This document shows positions 10,359 to 22,358 of a stretch of DNA of 64,000 bases, in pieces. Source of the stretch: Dipteronia dyeriana (lineage: Eukaryota > Streptophyta > Magnoliopsida > Sapindales > Sapindaceae). The stretch is taken from the NCBI GenBank assembly GCA_032871835.1, contig CM065296.1, forward strand, positions 14,896,001 through 14,960,000, given 5' to 3'. The first letter of the stretch is position 1; every line of letters begins with the position of its first letter. The notes beneath the pieces are model-generated. The model was not told where the DNA came from. It saw only the letters and a list, made by a program, of their open reading frames with translations, and ran no database searches. Both the position numbers and the translations under genes were made by a program.

Positions 10359-12329
10359 AAAGTTAAAGCTCTCATTAAAGTTGGAAAGCCTTCAAACGAA
10401 AAAAGAGGTTTAGGATATGTTAATGAAAATCCAACTCCTTCATCTAACAAATCTACTTTTGTCAAAGCATTTAGTAGTTTGAATGTAGGTACACTCTCTA
10501 ACGGTAAAGCCATGGATGCTACCGGAGGTGCCTCATCATAAAAAATGAAGGTCAAGGAAAAAACTCAAAAATACTAAAGACAAGCTATATCATTATCAAA
10601 TGCAAAAGGCAAGGCATCTACTGTTGCTCGCCAAAGAGGTAAAAATGTGAGAAGGAAAAATGAGTTGAATGCTCAAGCAAATGGTAAACTTCTCAAATTT
10701 ATACATATTTGTCATTATTTCAACATGGTAGGACATATAAGACCTAAGTGTTATGAATACATTCGTAAATGTAGAATTGCCAATGACTTTCATGATATGT
10801 CTTTGAATGATCCTAGGCAGTCATCCATGTATGGATCTAGAATTAGACCTAAGAAGACCTTGGAAAAGCATGTTGAGAATAAATGTGTTGATGATTTGTT
10901 TGTTAAATCTTGTGTTGTGCCTCGTTCTACTATACATAAGAAAGTTGATAATGTTTTGTTTGATTTACTTGAAAATGTGACTAATGGAGTCAATGTGCCT
11001 AAAAACAAGTCAAAGCATGTTAATAAAAGTGGGAATGAGAAACTTGTCAAGAAAGTTTGGGTTAAGAAAAAAACAACACGGTGTTTTATTGCACAATATG
11101 CTTTAAGAGCTAACTCATCCTATTGTTGGTACCTAGATAGCGGATGCTCTAGAAACATGACTGGTAACAAGGAATTCTTTAAGAATCTTGTTATGAAAGA
11201 TGGTGGATGGGTTACTTTTGGTGATGGCACCAAGAAACAAGTTTTAGGTAAAGGAACTATTTGTATTCCCGGGTTACCTAAACTTAAAGATCCTTTGTAT
11301 GTTGACGATCTCCAAGCTAATATAATAAGCATTACACATTTATATGAGATCTTTCATGAGGTTAGCTTTAACAAGGATATGTGCACCATAGTTGATAAAA
11401 AGGGCAAAATTGTTTTGAAAGTTAAAAGATCTTCGGACAATTGTTATTGTCTAGAGATTGATCCACTAACATGTAATATGGCATGCGAGTGCAACAAGCT
11501 TGAATTATGGCATGAAATATTGGGCCACATGAACTATAAAGACTTAAAGAAGCTTGAGAAATATAACATTGTTAGAGGTCTTCCTACTCTTGGTAAAAAG
11601 CTTGATAGTGTTTGTGAACCATGTCAACTAGGTAAACAAATCAAAGTGTCCCATAAAAGGAACACTAATTTTGCTACCAAGAAGCCCTTTGAACTTGTGC
11701 ATATGAACCTAATGGGACAAATTCAAACCGAAAGCATAAATGGTAAAAAATACATCTTTGTATGTGTTGATGATTTTTCTCAATTTGCTTGGGTGTATTT
11801 TCTTAGAGACAAGACCGAAACTTTTTGTTACTTTAAGAAGTTTTGTAAACAAGTTCAAAATAAAAAAGGTCTTGAGATCAAGAAAATATGTCGCATTAGG
11901 AGTGATCATGGGAGTGAATTTGAAAATGCTAGATTTAGTGAATTTTGTGATGATTATAGGATTTCACATGAGTTCTCGGCTCCTAGAACTCCTCAACAAA
12001 ATGGTGTTGTTGAGAAGAAGAATCGTGTCTTGCAAAAGATGGCTAGGGTCATGCTAAATAACAAGAAAGTCCCTAGAAATCTTTGGGCCGAAATGGTCAA
12101 TACCCCATGCTATGTCACTAATAGAGTTTTTAGAAGGCCCGGTACAAAACAAACCTCCTATGAGCTTTGGAAGGGCAAGAAGCCCAATGTGAGTTACTTC
12201 CACACTTTTGGGAGTAAGTGTTTTATTTTGAATGATAGAGATCACTTGGAAAGTTTGATGTTAAAAGTGATATTGGTCTCTTTCTTGGGAATGCTAATAA
12301 TAGTCGTGCATATAAAGTGTTCAATTTGA
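10359..12329 (+). pseudogene. E2 gag C-terminus, protease and integrase
   Basis: 10359-10541 encodes the tail of the coiled-coil gag region, homologous to E1 gag near 7250-7080. The long frame at 10647-12329 holds a knuckle CHYFNMVGHIRPKC, the protease DSGCSRNMTG, the integrase zinc-binding HHCC region (WHEILGHMN ... CEPCQLGK) and the DDE core. The first catalytic Asp is replaced: the motif reads HMNLMG where the family has H-x-D-L-x-G. The second Asp (RSDHG) and the Glu (NGVVE) are present. The frame is lost at 12329, just after the integrase C-terminal block. By itself this frame is the longest surviving retroelement open frame in the window. Confidence 0.82.
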
Positions 12330-14216
12330 AAACAAAGACTATTATGGAGTCTATTAATGTGAAACTAGATGATCTTAGCATGCTTGATGTGAGTGATGAT
12401 AATGGTGTCAATGCTAAAGAACATTTGTTGAATGACACTAAAGCACATATTGTTGTGATAGTTGTGATGAAAGTGAGTCTAGTCATAATGATCATAATGA
12501 TAGTGTTGCTAGAGAAGAAAGTCAAGAGTTAGAAAATGGTTTGAATGATAACCAACAATAGGTTGAAAATTCTAATTCTAGACTTAGGAATATGCATTAT
12601 CAACAAGACATCATAGATGATTTGAATGAAGGGGTTAGAACTAGAAGGCAACTAGCTAACCAAATTTCGTATGCTTGCTACACTTCTCAAATTGAGCCAA
12701 AAAAAATTAAGGAAGCAATTGTAGATGAATATTGGGTTAATGCCATGCACAAAGAACTAAATCAATTTGAGAGGAATGAAGTGTGGTCCTTAGTTCCTAG
12801 ACCTAAAGATATCAATGTGATTGGTACAAAATGGGTGTTTAGGAATAAGATCGATGAATGTGGCAAAATAGTGAGAAATGAAGCAAGACTAGTGACTCAA
12901 TGATACACTCAAGTTGAAGGTGTAGATTTTGATGAAACTTTTGCACCCTTTGCATGTCTTGAGTCCATTAGACTTTTGTTGTCCATTGCATGTCTTAAAA
13001 AATTCAAATTGTTCCAATGAATGTCAAAAGTGCTTTTCGCAATGGATATCTTCAAGAAGAAGTGTAAGTTGAACAACCTAAGGGTTTTGTAGACCCACAC
13101 TCTCCTAATCATGTGTTTATGTTGAAAAAAGGCTCTTTATGGCCTTAAGCAAGCCCCTAGATCTTGGTATGATAGGTTGACTCAATATCTTATTGAAAAC
13201 CAATATATAAGAGGTGGTACTGATAGAACTTTGTTTGTCAAGTATTATGAAAATGACATTTTTGTTGCACAAATATATTTTGATGACATTATTTTTGGGA
13301 CTACATGTAAAACCAAGGTTGATGATTTTATGAATGTTATGTCAAGAGAATTTGAAATGAGTATGGTAGGTGAACTCAATTACTTTCTTGGCATGCAAGT
13401 GAAACAATCTAGCAATGGTATTATGTTGTCTCAATCTAAATATGATAGAAACCTTGTTAAGAATTTGGCCTTGAAAGTGGAAAAGAATTTGAAACACCTA
13501 TGAGTACTACTTTAAAACTTGACAAAGACGAAAAAGGAAAAAATGTTAATCAAAGTCTCTATAGGAACATGATAGGTAGCCTTCTCTACCTAACGGCTAG
13601 TAGGCCGGATATTTGTTTTAGTGTTGGTTTGTGTGCTAGGTTTCAAGCTAATCCAAAAGAACCACACTTGAAAGCCGCTAAAAGAATCATTAGATATATA
13701 AAAGGAACACATAATCTTGGTTTATTCTATTCCTTTGATACCAATGATATTTCTGCTGGCTATTGTTATGCGGATTGGGCATGAAACAATGATGATCTTA
13801 AGAACACATCAGGCAGTTGCTTTTACTTGGGGAATAATTTGGTTGCTTGGCAAAGCAAGAAGCAAAATTCTGTCTCTCTTTCTTCATCTGAAGCCGAGTA
13901 TATTGCGGCCAGAAGTGCTTGCACACAACTTCTATGGATGAAGCAAATTTTCAAGGATTATGAGATTGAACAAGGTAAAATGACTCTCTATTGTGATAAT
14001 ATGAGTGCCATTAACATCTCTAAAAATCCGGTTCAACACTCACGCACAAAGCATATAGACATTAGGCATCATTTCATTAGAGAACTTGTTGAACATTTAA
14101 TAGTAACTCTTGAGCATATGCCTACTAAAAATCAACTTGCTTTGTTCACAAAGCCCTTGGACAAAGATATATTTATATCTCTTAAAAGATCCATTGGCAT
14201 GATTTGTGCTGATTAA
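12330..14216 (+). pseudogene. E2 reverse transcriptase and RNase H (broken)
   Basis: 12592-12903 is the linker and start of RT and ends at a stop. 12904-13176 contains two further stops. 13177-13503 holds the catalytic motif as Y-F-D-D (near 13276) instead of YVDD. 13500-13784 continues after a frame change. 13827-14216 is RNase H, with SSSEAEYIAA and KNPVQHSRTKHIDI, and ends at a natural stop. Copia RT accepts some variation at the second motif position, but the many breaks show that the gene is dead. Confidence 0.82.
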
Positions 14217-15637
14217 TGCTTGTGTGTGGTTATGAGTGGCTTGATAAGCAAAACTATATTGTATATCTATTTCTTTGAGAGCTACTCATGTGAGAAGTAA
14301 TGATCTTGTGAAAATAGCTTTTATTGTTTCTAGATCATGCACTTGAGCCTTAAAATCGTATTTTTCAAAAGTGCACAAAATGCTTCTCTTATATGTCTAA
14401 GTTTGAGTAATTGAGTTTCAAAGCATGTAGATTATGGATGCATCTTGAAGTTCATTGTTTAGTACATGATAGATGACCTATAGTTAGTATCCATTTTGCT
14501 TCAGCATCTACATAGAACTTAACGAGCACCTTCATGGAAAGGGCTACACATCTTGGTTGTAAAGCCACCCAATGTAGGAAAGGAAAAAAATCAAAGAAGT
14601 GTTGATATGAAATCATCAAAAGAAAAATATTTGATTCAAAGCCTAAAAAGAAATGGAGGAAGGCTTAAAATGGAGTATAGTTGAAAAATATTATGAATGT
14701 TAGGGTTAAAAAATAGAAATGGGAAATGAGCCACATGCACACACACGCTCATATTTTGAAATCTATTCTCTTTGAAGCAAAAATCAGGATGATAATCGGT
14801 TTTACCTTGATTGGAAAAGCTTTAGATGGATAGGTGTTGAAGTGGATTGCATGTTGATATCACAATCACTCATTTGATATATGCTAGAAGCATTCCACAC
14901 ACACACACATTTTGCTTAATGTACTTGATTCATTAGCAATGAGAGATTATATTTGAAAGCGTAATGAAAATCTATAATTCTCTTTTAACTTTTGTAAAAT
15001 AATGGTTTAATCTCTTTTATTGCTTGCAATGTGTGATTGTGTGATTCCCTTGTGAACAAGTTTACTTGCTTATTAATAGGTGGAGCATATGTTAAGGGGA
15101 GCTTAGTTTGTTTAACTTAGTTCTCTATACAACTTGTTTACTTATTATCTCATGATGTTATTATCTCTTATAACCTTGTAGGTATTTGCAATTGGCATTC
15201 ACCTCTCTCTCTAGGTTGTGTAACATGTTTGTGTCTATTCCTTGACAAAAAGGGGGAGAAAGTGTTTTCCTCACCATGTTACTTACTTTTGATAAAAAGG
15301 GGAGACAATTCATTAAGGGGGAGAAATCTTGTCTTATGGGAGAGAAAGAATTCTTGTTTACATGAGATAAGAAGAGATAAGGGAATGGGAATCTTTGTTT
15401 TGTTTCGTATATTGTTTGTTTATCTCACCTATCTTCTTTGTAGAAGATTGCCTTTGGTTGTTATTATCTCATAGCTGCTTTGAATGTGTGAAGATATTCT
15501 TAAAGACTCATGTAGGAATTTTAGTCTAGGGATATCTCTTTGTAATGTGAGGATGTGAGAATGCAATCAACATTGATTATGAGTGATCATTGTATGGTGA
15601 GGTAGAGGTTTTGTCTTGGAATAGCCAAAGGAGAGAT
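14217..15637 (+). other. E2 3' noncoding region with repeated polypurine tracts
   Basis: About 1.4 kb between RNase H and the LTR without a supported gene. Four purine tracts of the type AAAAAGGGGGAGAAA occur at 15245-15262, 15294-15306, 15314-15327 and 15336-15348, mirroring the cluster in E1. The tract adjoining the LTR (CCAAAGGAGAGAT, about 15624-15636) is the likely primer. No env-like frame is seen. Confidence 0.6.
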
Positions 15638-17655
15638 TATTAGGTATTAGATTTGTGTTGGCTTGATTCCATAATAAAACTTCATTTCTTTGTAATGTTT
15701 ATATGCTTAGGAGGTTCGTGATGATAAGAGCATCAAGGAAGAAAAGCAACTTCTCATGATGCAAAGTTCATCTTCAAGAGGATTGGTACTATTCTTGGAT
15801 GCTAAGGTATCGAGATTCTTCTTCCTCTTGCAAGGCGTAAGCGTACACATACACATATCATACATTTCTATCCCTGTATCATAACGTATTATTTGGTATA
15901 ACACATTCACACACTTGAATTTGAATGCTCATGCATTGGTATGAAAGTAATATGTTTTGGAAAATGAATGATTGGAGACTATCTCTATGTAGTTTGCATT
16001 CTTATGTGAAATGTGATTGTTTGCTTATATGTTTGTATAACATGGATCTTGGACTTTATTTTAGCCTTAGATTGTTCATAATTGAGTTCCGGTCATGTCG
16101 GTTACTCATACTATTGATTTCAAGTTCTAATTTAAAAGATACACATTTTCAACCAAGTTGCATACATTGTCTTCGTCTTCATATATTGAGTCGAATTCTT
16201 ATTTTTTGGGTTGATTATCTTATATTTCCATGTTCGTGAGGGATTTCTGGTTCGTAATCTTTAAACGGACTTGAATTCAGAGTTTGGAGGCCAAAGAATG
16301 GTCGAAGGACGTGTAAGGAGCGCAAGGGAAGAGGTGTGATGGCATAAGCCATCACTTGGGCACCTTCCCGAGATGGTGCATGGCCATCTCGGCCCCAAAA
16401 CCTTCCTGCCTCGAGATGGCAGTAAGGCATGAGGGCAATTTGGTCTTTTTGTTCGTCTATCTTTAAAACCGATCTTGCCCTCTCATTCATTACAAGTTGA
16501 GAAAATTGAAATTGAAGAACAAGTGCATAATTTTTCTCTCAACATTTTGATTTTTGTTTTTGTGATGATTCTTCTTTTCTACTCCAAATCACTTGATTCA
16601 AAAATCTATTTCAAGTGTCTTGAAGAGATCTACAAACCCCAAGCATTTCCAAAACCAAAGGATGTCTAGAGTTTTTATAGTGATCAGATCTTCAGTTCAT
16701 GATTTTCATCCTTGTTGGTAAAATCATCTTCTTTTTAGTTTTATTCTTTGATCTTCTTATTGATTGATGCTATTTGATTAAGAAGCATGACTCGGATGAT
16801 TTTTGATATTATTTTGTGGTTTGTTCATTTGATTTTTAAGTTTAGCTAGGTTTGCGATGAATTGAATGATTTGTGATAAACTTGTTAAACATGAAATTGT
16901 TTCTAGAAATCTTTTGTTCGTATGCTTGATTGGCTATTTCTAGATTTAATTTTATTTTCTAAGAACTATGTCTATATCAATTGATATATTCATTTTATTG
17001 ATTTGGTTCTTAGTTGTTAACATGCTTAGGTTGTCTAGATACATTTGTGATTGTTCTTTGAAAGCATAATCTAGCTATCTAGTTGCATGTCCATAGAATT
17101 TGTTGGTCATCATTTTCTCTGTTGTGTGATTGTTTGTATTTTGCATTCATGATCACTTAGATGGCTTGTGAAAAGGTTTGAAGTCTCATATCTTAGAGTG
17201 ATTCTTTGATTTGAACAATTGGAAGTCTTAGCTAGAGTCGGGAGGACTCGGATAGCTAAGCAAGTGGAAGTCTCGACAAGAGATAAGAGACCTCGGATTG
17301 TTGAGCAAGGAAGTCATAGTTAGAGTCACAAGGACTCGGATAGCTAAGCAAGGAAGTCTTGCCTAGGGTCAGGAGGAGCTGGAAAGGTGAGCAAGGTGGC
17401 AAAGAGTTAATTGAGTAGGATAGAATGTTAGTTTCTAGTTAAAGGGGTCACTTAAGAGATTGTACTCATTTTATCTACTAGTGGATTTGTTTTTGCCGTT
17501 GGTTGCTAACCCGTGGATGTTTCTTTTTCGGTGGTTTACCATGTAAATATCTTGTGTCACTATTTGCAATTTTCTTTTAGCATCATTAAAATTGCATTGT
17601 ATAAAAAGAAGACTAATTTGAGCATATACCTATTCACCCCCTATGTATATTTACA
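15638..17655 (+). repeat. 3' LTR of E2 (LTR type A)
   Basis: Starts TATTAGG (a decayed TGTTAGG) after the purine tract and ends TTTACA at 17655, about 2018 bp. It is homologous, in inverted orientation, to 1-2571: the GTGGATTTG...GGTGGTTTACC block at 17470-17540 and the tandem repeat at 17210-17400 can be aligned by eye. It includes the GC-rich palindrome at 16368-16392 and a weak TATA-like CTTTAAAAC near 16460. Confidence 0.78.
16368..16392. repeat. GC-rich palindrome in the E2 LTR
   Basis: CCGAGATGG and CCATCTCGG form perfect 9-bp arms with a short loop. It lies about 70-90 bp upstream of the putative LTR TATA box and matches the arms of the inverted repeat in LTR type A at 1673-1744. Confidence 0.75.
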
Positions 17656-18641
17656 CTATAAAGATAATTGGAAATTTAGAAAACTCGAAGGTTTGAAAAA
17701 TTGAAAGCAACCGGAACAAGTTTGGGACCGTGCGATCTATAGCAACAAACGTGCGTGCGAATGAGCACATGACCATGATTCTTGTGGCATGGGCTATGCA
17801 CGGTAGCCCTATGGAAGCCATGGGCTGCACATGGCAGCCATTTATGGGGTTGTGGGATGCGCACGCCCATGGGAGGCAGCCAATGTGTGCGCAAATGATG
17901 GATGCATGAAGACCTGTTCACTAGGAAGAAGTTTTTTGTCTTCCAAGACATATGTAATCTTCATGCTTTTCTAAGATGGACCAAAATTATAGCTATTTAT
18001 ATTTATGTAAATATTGCAATGTTTGTCATTGTTTGATAACATGTCATGTAGATTAGCAGTGCCACTCATATATCTCTTTTGGTATAAACATGCATTGCAT
18101 GATTTAGGTATCTAATTAGCATCTAGATAACTTGGTAAATCGTTTTATTGAATTCGATCACACACCTTAAACCATTGAGTGGGAGAAGTTGTTTCGGAAC
18201 ACCTATCGCCTCCAAGTTTAGTTGAGCTTTATGTTTCATGTAATAACCCCCTAAGAGGTATTCATGAATGGAACTTAGCAAGATACTTTCTTACAAGGAT
18301 AGACTAGACAATTTGCCCAAACGATATCTACTCCCAAAAGAGGGATATTCGATAGGGAAAATATTGAAGGTTGATAATTTGTTATTAATATCCTCCCAAG
18401 AGTTCTTGTTAAAAAAATTGCAAGGCTAAAATTGAAAACACTGGTTGTTATGTTAACAATTAGGTGAGACCTAGTACAACTAATAAATTGTGAGAACTCC
18501 CAAATGAGGCGTGACATTTATGGGTGTTGGATCACCGTTGAATTTTATGATTGAATTATTTTATTTAATTCAAGATAAATATTTGAAAGTGTTTTATCAT
18601 GATTATTTACTTATATAATTTTTGTTATTAAAAAAAAATCA
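17656..18641. other. Unassigned sequence, probably older repeat debris
   Basis: No gene. 17740-17900 is GC-rich, with repeated words (GGCATGGGC, GCAGCCA, CCATGGG) reminiscent of the U3 islands in the LTRs of this window. 18175-18200 has an AGTGGGAG purine motif like a copia polypurine tract followed by TTGTTTCGG. These suggest the 3' end of another, unrecognised LTR element, but I could not define its ends. Short open frames here have no supporting features. Confidence 0.4.
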
Positions 18642-19470
18642 TGTCCCCATCCCTAATTAACATCCTAAAAGATAATACTTTAACTGCTGATAATTATGTC
18701 ACATAGAAAAAGAAAATTGGATTGTTATTGCAAGCTGAAAAACATAAATTTGTTATGTCTATTCGTTAACCACCATACTAATGAATCTACTAAGGGCAAA
18801 GAGACGAGTACCAATAGTGGAACTCTTCAGATGAGATGGCTAAATGTTACAATATGGCCACCATCTCTGACGTGTTGCAACAACAACATGAAGGAATGGA
18901 GAATGCTGCCGATATAATGATGTCTCTGGAAGAGATGTTTTCTATGAAGTCCAGGATGACTAAAAGGGAGGCAGTGACTGCTTTCATGAATCTTAGGATG
19001 AAACCTGGATAGGCGGTGAAAGATCACATGATGAAAATCATAGCACATCCCAACATTGTTGAACTCAATGATGTTGAGATAGATGGTGAGACAAAAATTG
19101 ACATGATCATCAACTCACTATCGGATTCCTTTGATCAGTTCAAGTTTGACTATACCTTGAATAATAAGGAATGCACCTTGTATGGCTTTATGTAAGATGA
19201 TCAAAGCACCGAGAAAATCCTTATGAAAGACAAGGGTTATGAGATTCATACGGTTAGTAAAGTTGTTACTGTTAAGACCCGTAAAAGGGTTAAGAAACAA
19301 CAGAAGAAAAAACAAATTGTGCCTAACTAGAAGGGGTTCCGAGAAATGAAGAGAATGAATAAGAATGGATTCAACTTGCATTTTGGCAACAAAGCGTTGG
19401 TGTCTACTAGTGTAGTGGGAGATATTAGAATCAATTTAGATTCATGTAGGCATTTAGGTTTAATAGACGT
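18642..19470 (+). pseudogene. E3 gag (heavily decayed)
   Basis: The frame at 18642 begins M-S-P-S-L-I and resembles the E4 gag start (residues about 1-20), where a TAG replaces the conserved Trp codon of the TADNYVTW block. A later stretch (about 19020-19190) keeps the gag pattern of a short acidic segment followed by INSLSDSFDQF. Stops occur near 18704, 19010 and 19193. The zinc knuckle and the protease DSG region expected before 19470 are missing, so an internal deletion is likely. Confidence 0.65.
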
Positions 19471-19689
19471 TTACTATATACCTTAATTCAAGAAGAATTT
19501 GATTTCAGTTTCTTGTTAAATAAATTTGGATATTCGGTTACTTTTAATAAAGGTTTTATTATTAGTAATAATAACAAATTTGTTTGCAAAGGTACATTGG
19601 AAAACGGTTTATTCTACTTGTATATAAATATCTCTCACTTGTTAGACATGGAATCAATGCAAACTAATCATTAAAGGGTAAAATTATCA

Positions 19690-20478
19690 AAAGATGAAAC
19701 CCACATATGGCATTTGCGCCTAGGTCATATTAACCTTAATAGGATCAAAAGATTGGTTAGTGATGGACCTTTAAATGACTTAAAGGTTAATGTACCAACT
19801 TGTGAATCTTGTTTGGAAGGTAAGATGACCACAAGGTCGTTCACAACCAAAGGCACAAGAGCCACTGAATGTTTAAGATTGATACACAATGATGTGTGTG
19901 GTCCTATGAGCATTCAAGCTAGATGTGGATATGAGTACTTCATCACTTTCATGGATGATTACTCAAGATTTGGCTATGTGTATCTCATGAGACATAAGTC
20001 GGATGCTTTTGACATATTCAAAGCATTTAAAGTTGAAGTAGAAAATCAGCTTGAGAAACTCATAAAAATGTTGAGGTCTGATCATGGTTAAGAATATATA
20101 TCCGGTGAGTTTCAGCAATATCTTATTCATAATGGGATAATTTCTCAGTTTTCTATGCCAGGTACACCTCAACAAAATAGGGTGGCATAAAGGAGAAATA
20201 GAGCTCTTTTGGACATGGTTAGATCTATGTTGAGTTATTCAACGCTTCATAATTCTTTTTAGGGACATGCTTTGCATACTGCTATGTACATTCTAAACGA
20301 TGTACCATTTAAGTCGGTTCCTAAAATACCGTATGAGTTGTGGACTGGACGAAAGCCTAGTTTACAACATTTAAGGATATTTGGATGTCCTACGCACATG
20401 TCAAAAGGAAAGACAGAAAAGATGGAGTCCAGTTCAGAAACATGCATATTTGTAGGGTATCCAAAAGGAACCAAATGA
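19690..20478 (+). pseudogene. E3 integrase (broken)
   Basis: 19714-20091 contains the RLGHIN and CESCLEGK zinc-binding motifs and the first part of the core, reading H-N-D-V-C-G-P where E4 has H-T-D-V-C-G-P; the catalytic Asp is kept. A stop follows RSDHG at 20091. The rest (TPQQNRVA, then another stop) and the C-terminal block at 20272-20478 can be read in the same general frame. In the Q-Q-N-x-V-A region the conserved Gly is changed to Arg and the Glu position is lost to a stop. Confidence 0.75.
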
Positions 20479-22344
20479 TATTATTTTTATAGTCTTTCAG
20501 ATCTAAAAGTATTTGTTTCGACAAATGCTAAATTTCTAGAAGATGACTATATGAATAATTTTGTGCTTAAAAGTAGAATTGTCCTAAATGAGCTTTCAAG
20601 AGATGCAATTCCATAAGAGGTTACACAACCTAGCCCAATTGCAAGTTCCGTACCAATATAAGATCAACAATAGAGAATCAATAGTGGGGGGGGGGGGGGT
20701 AAGTAGACAACCTGATAGATACATAGATCTAAGGGAATCAATAGAGAATCTCTCGGACGATGATGATCCCTATACGTACAAGAAAGCCATGGAAGATGTT
20801 GATTGTCAACATTGGCAAAAGGCAATGCAATCCGAAATGGAATCTATGTTCCAAAATAAAGTCTGGTCTTTTGTGGACTTGCCTAAAGGGATAAAACCCA
20901 TTGTGTGCAAGTGGGTATACAAGAGGAATAGGGGAATGGATGGAAATGTGGAAACCTTTAAAGCTAGATTGGTAGCTAAAGGTTACACACAGAAGGAAGG
21001 TATCGATTATGAGGAAACCTTCTCTCTTGTGGCCATGCTTAAATCCATTAGGATACTCTTATCCATTGCGGCATCTCTAGACCTAGAGATTTGGCAAATG
21101 GACATCAAGACAGCTTTTCTTAATGGAAGTCTTGATGAAAGCATCTATATTATGTAACCAGAAGGATTCATTGAAAAAAGCCAAGAGGAAAAGGGTATGC
21201 AAGTTGCAATGATCCATATATGGATTGAAGCAAGCATCTAGATCCTGGGACATAAGGTTCGATCAAGCCATGAAAAGTTTTGAATTTATTCAAAACCTTG
21301 ACGAACCCTGTGTATACAACAAGATTAAAGGCGACAAGTTGGTTTTCCTAGTTCTTTACGTTGATGATATACTACTCATTGAAAACGATGTAGGTGTATT
21401 GACATCAGTAAAAGAATGGTTGACAAAACAATTTGATATGAAGGACTTAGGAGAAGCAAGTTATATTCTTGGTATCCAAGTCATAAGGGATAGAAAGAAT
21501 AGAACGATTGCATTATCCCAAGCTTCATACATAGATAAAATCTTGTCTAGATTTTCCATGCAAGATTCCAAGAAAGGTAAGTTACCTTTCAGACATGGAA
21601 TCAAACTTTCTAAGGAACAAGTTCCTAAGAGTGAGCATGAAGAGCAATTCATAGGTAGGGTTCCATATGCCTCGACAGTCGAGAGTCTCATGTATGCAAT
21701 GCTCTGCACTTGACCAGATATTTGTTTTATTGTTGGGATAGTTAGCAGGTTTCAATCGAAACCTAGTCCTGATCACTAGACGACAGTCAAGCATATTTTC
21801 AAAGTGTCTTAGAAGAACGAGAGATTATATACTTGTATACTCTATAGGGGATTTAATTCCCATTGGGTATACAGATCCTAATTTCAAATCGGATTCTGAC
21901 TCCAGAAGATCAACATCAGGATCCGTGTTTACACTTGGAGGAGGGGCAGTCATATGGAGGAGTATCAAGCAATCATGTATTGTTGACTCCACCATGGAAG
22001 CTAAGTATGTTGCCGCATGCGAAGCTGCTAAAGAGGTTGTCTGGCTCCGCCAGTTCTTGATTGACTTGGAAGTGGTTCCTGATGCGAATAAGTAAATCAC
22101 TATCTATTGTGATAATAGTGGAGCAGTGGCTAATTCAAGAGAACCAAGAAGTCATAAGAGAGGAAAACACATTGAAAGAAAGTATCACCATTTAAGGGAA
22201 AATGTGCGTAAGGGAAACATGGCAATAACCAAGATCGCATCAGCAGAAAATCTAGCGGATCCTTTCACTAAGGCTCTTCTACAAAAGAGTTTTGATGGGC
22301 ACCTGGAGAATTTGGGGATAATAGATATGGAACATTTGTTCTAG
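20479..22344 (+). pseudogene. E3 reverse transcriptase and RNase H (broken)
   Basis: 20588-21157 covers the linker and the RT palm start and includes a 14-G run at 20686-20699 that changes frame. A stop follows at 21158. 21225-21713 has an intact LYVDD motif at about 21354-21368. RNase H is in pieces after 21714, with several stops up to 22095. 22126-22344 keeps REPRSHKRGKHIERKYHHLRE-type sequence and the natural C-terminus. Confidence 0.8.
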
Positions 22345-22358
22345 AGCAAGTGGGAGAT

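Larger units (their letters stand above)
10359..17655 (+). mobile_element. E2: SIRE/Maximus-like copia element, 5' part cut off by E1
   Basis: Begins inside gag at the E1 junction and runs through protease, integrase, RT and RNase H to a 3' LTR of type A. Domain order and motifs match E1 in the opposite orientation. Its 5' LTR and the start of gag should lie left of the window, beyond E1. Frameshifts and stops affect linker, RT and RNase H. The right boundary at 17655 is set by the TTTACA end of the LTR, matching the TGTAAA start of the inverted relative at 26498. Confidence 0.85.
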
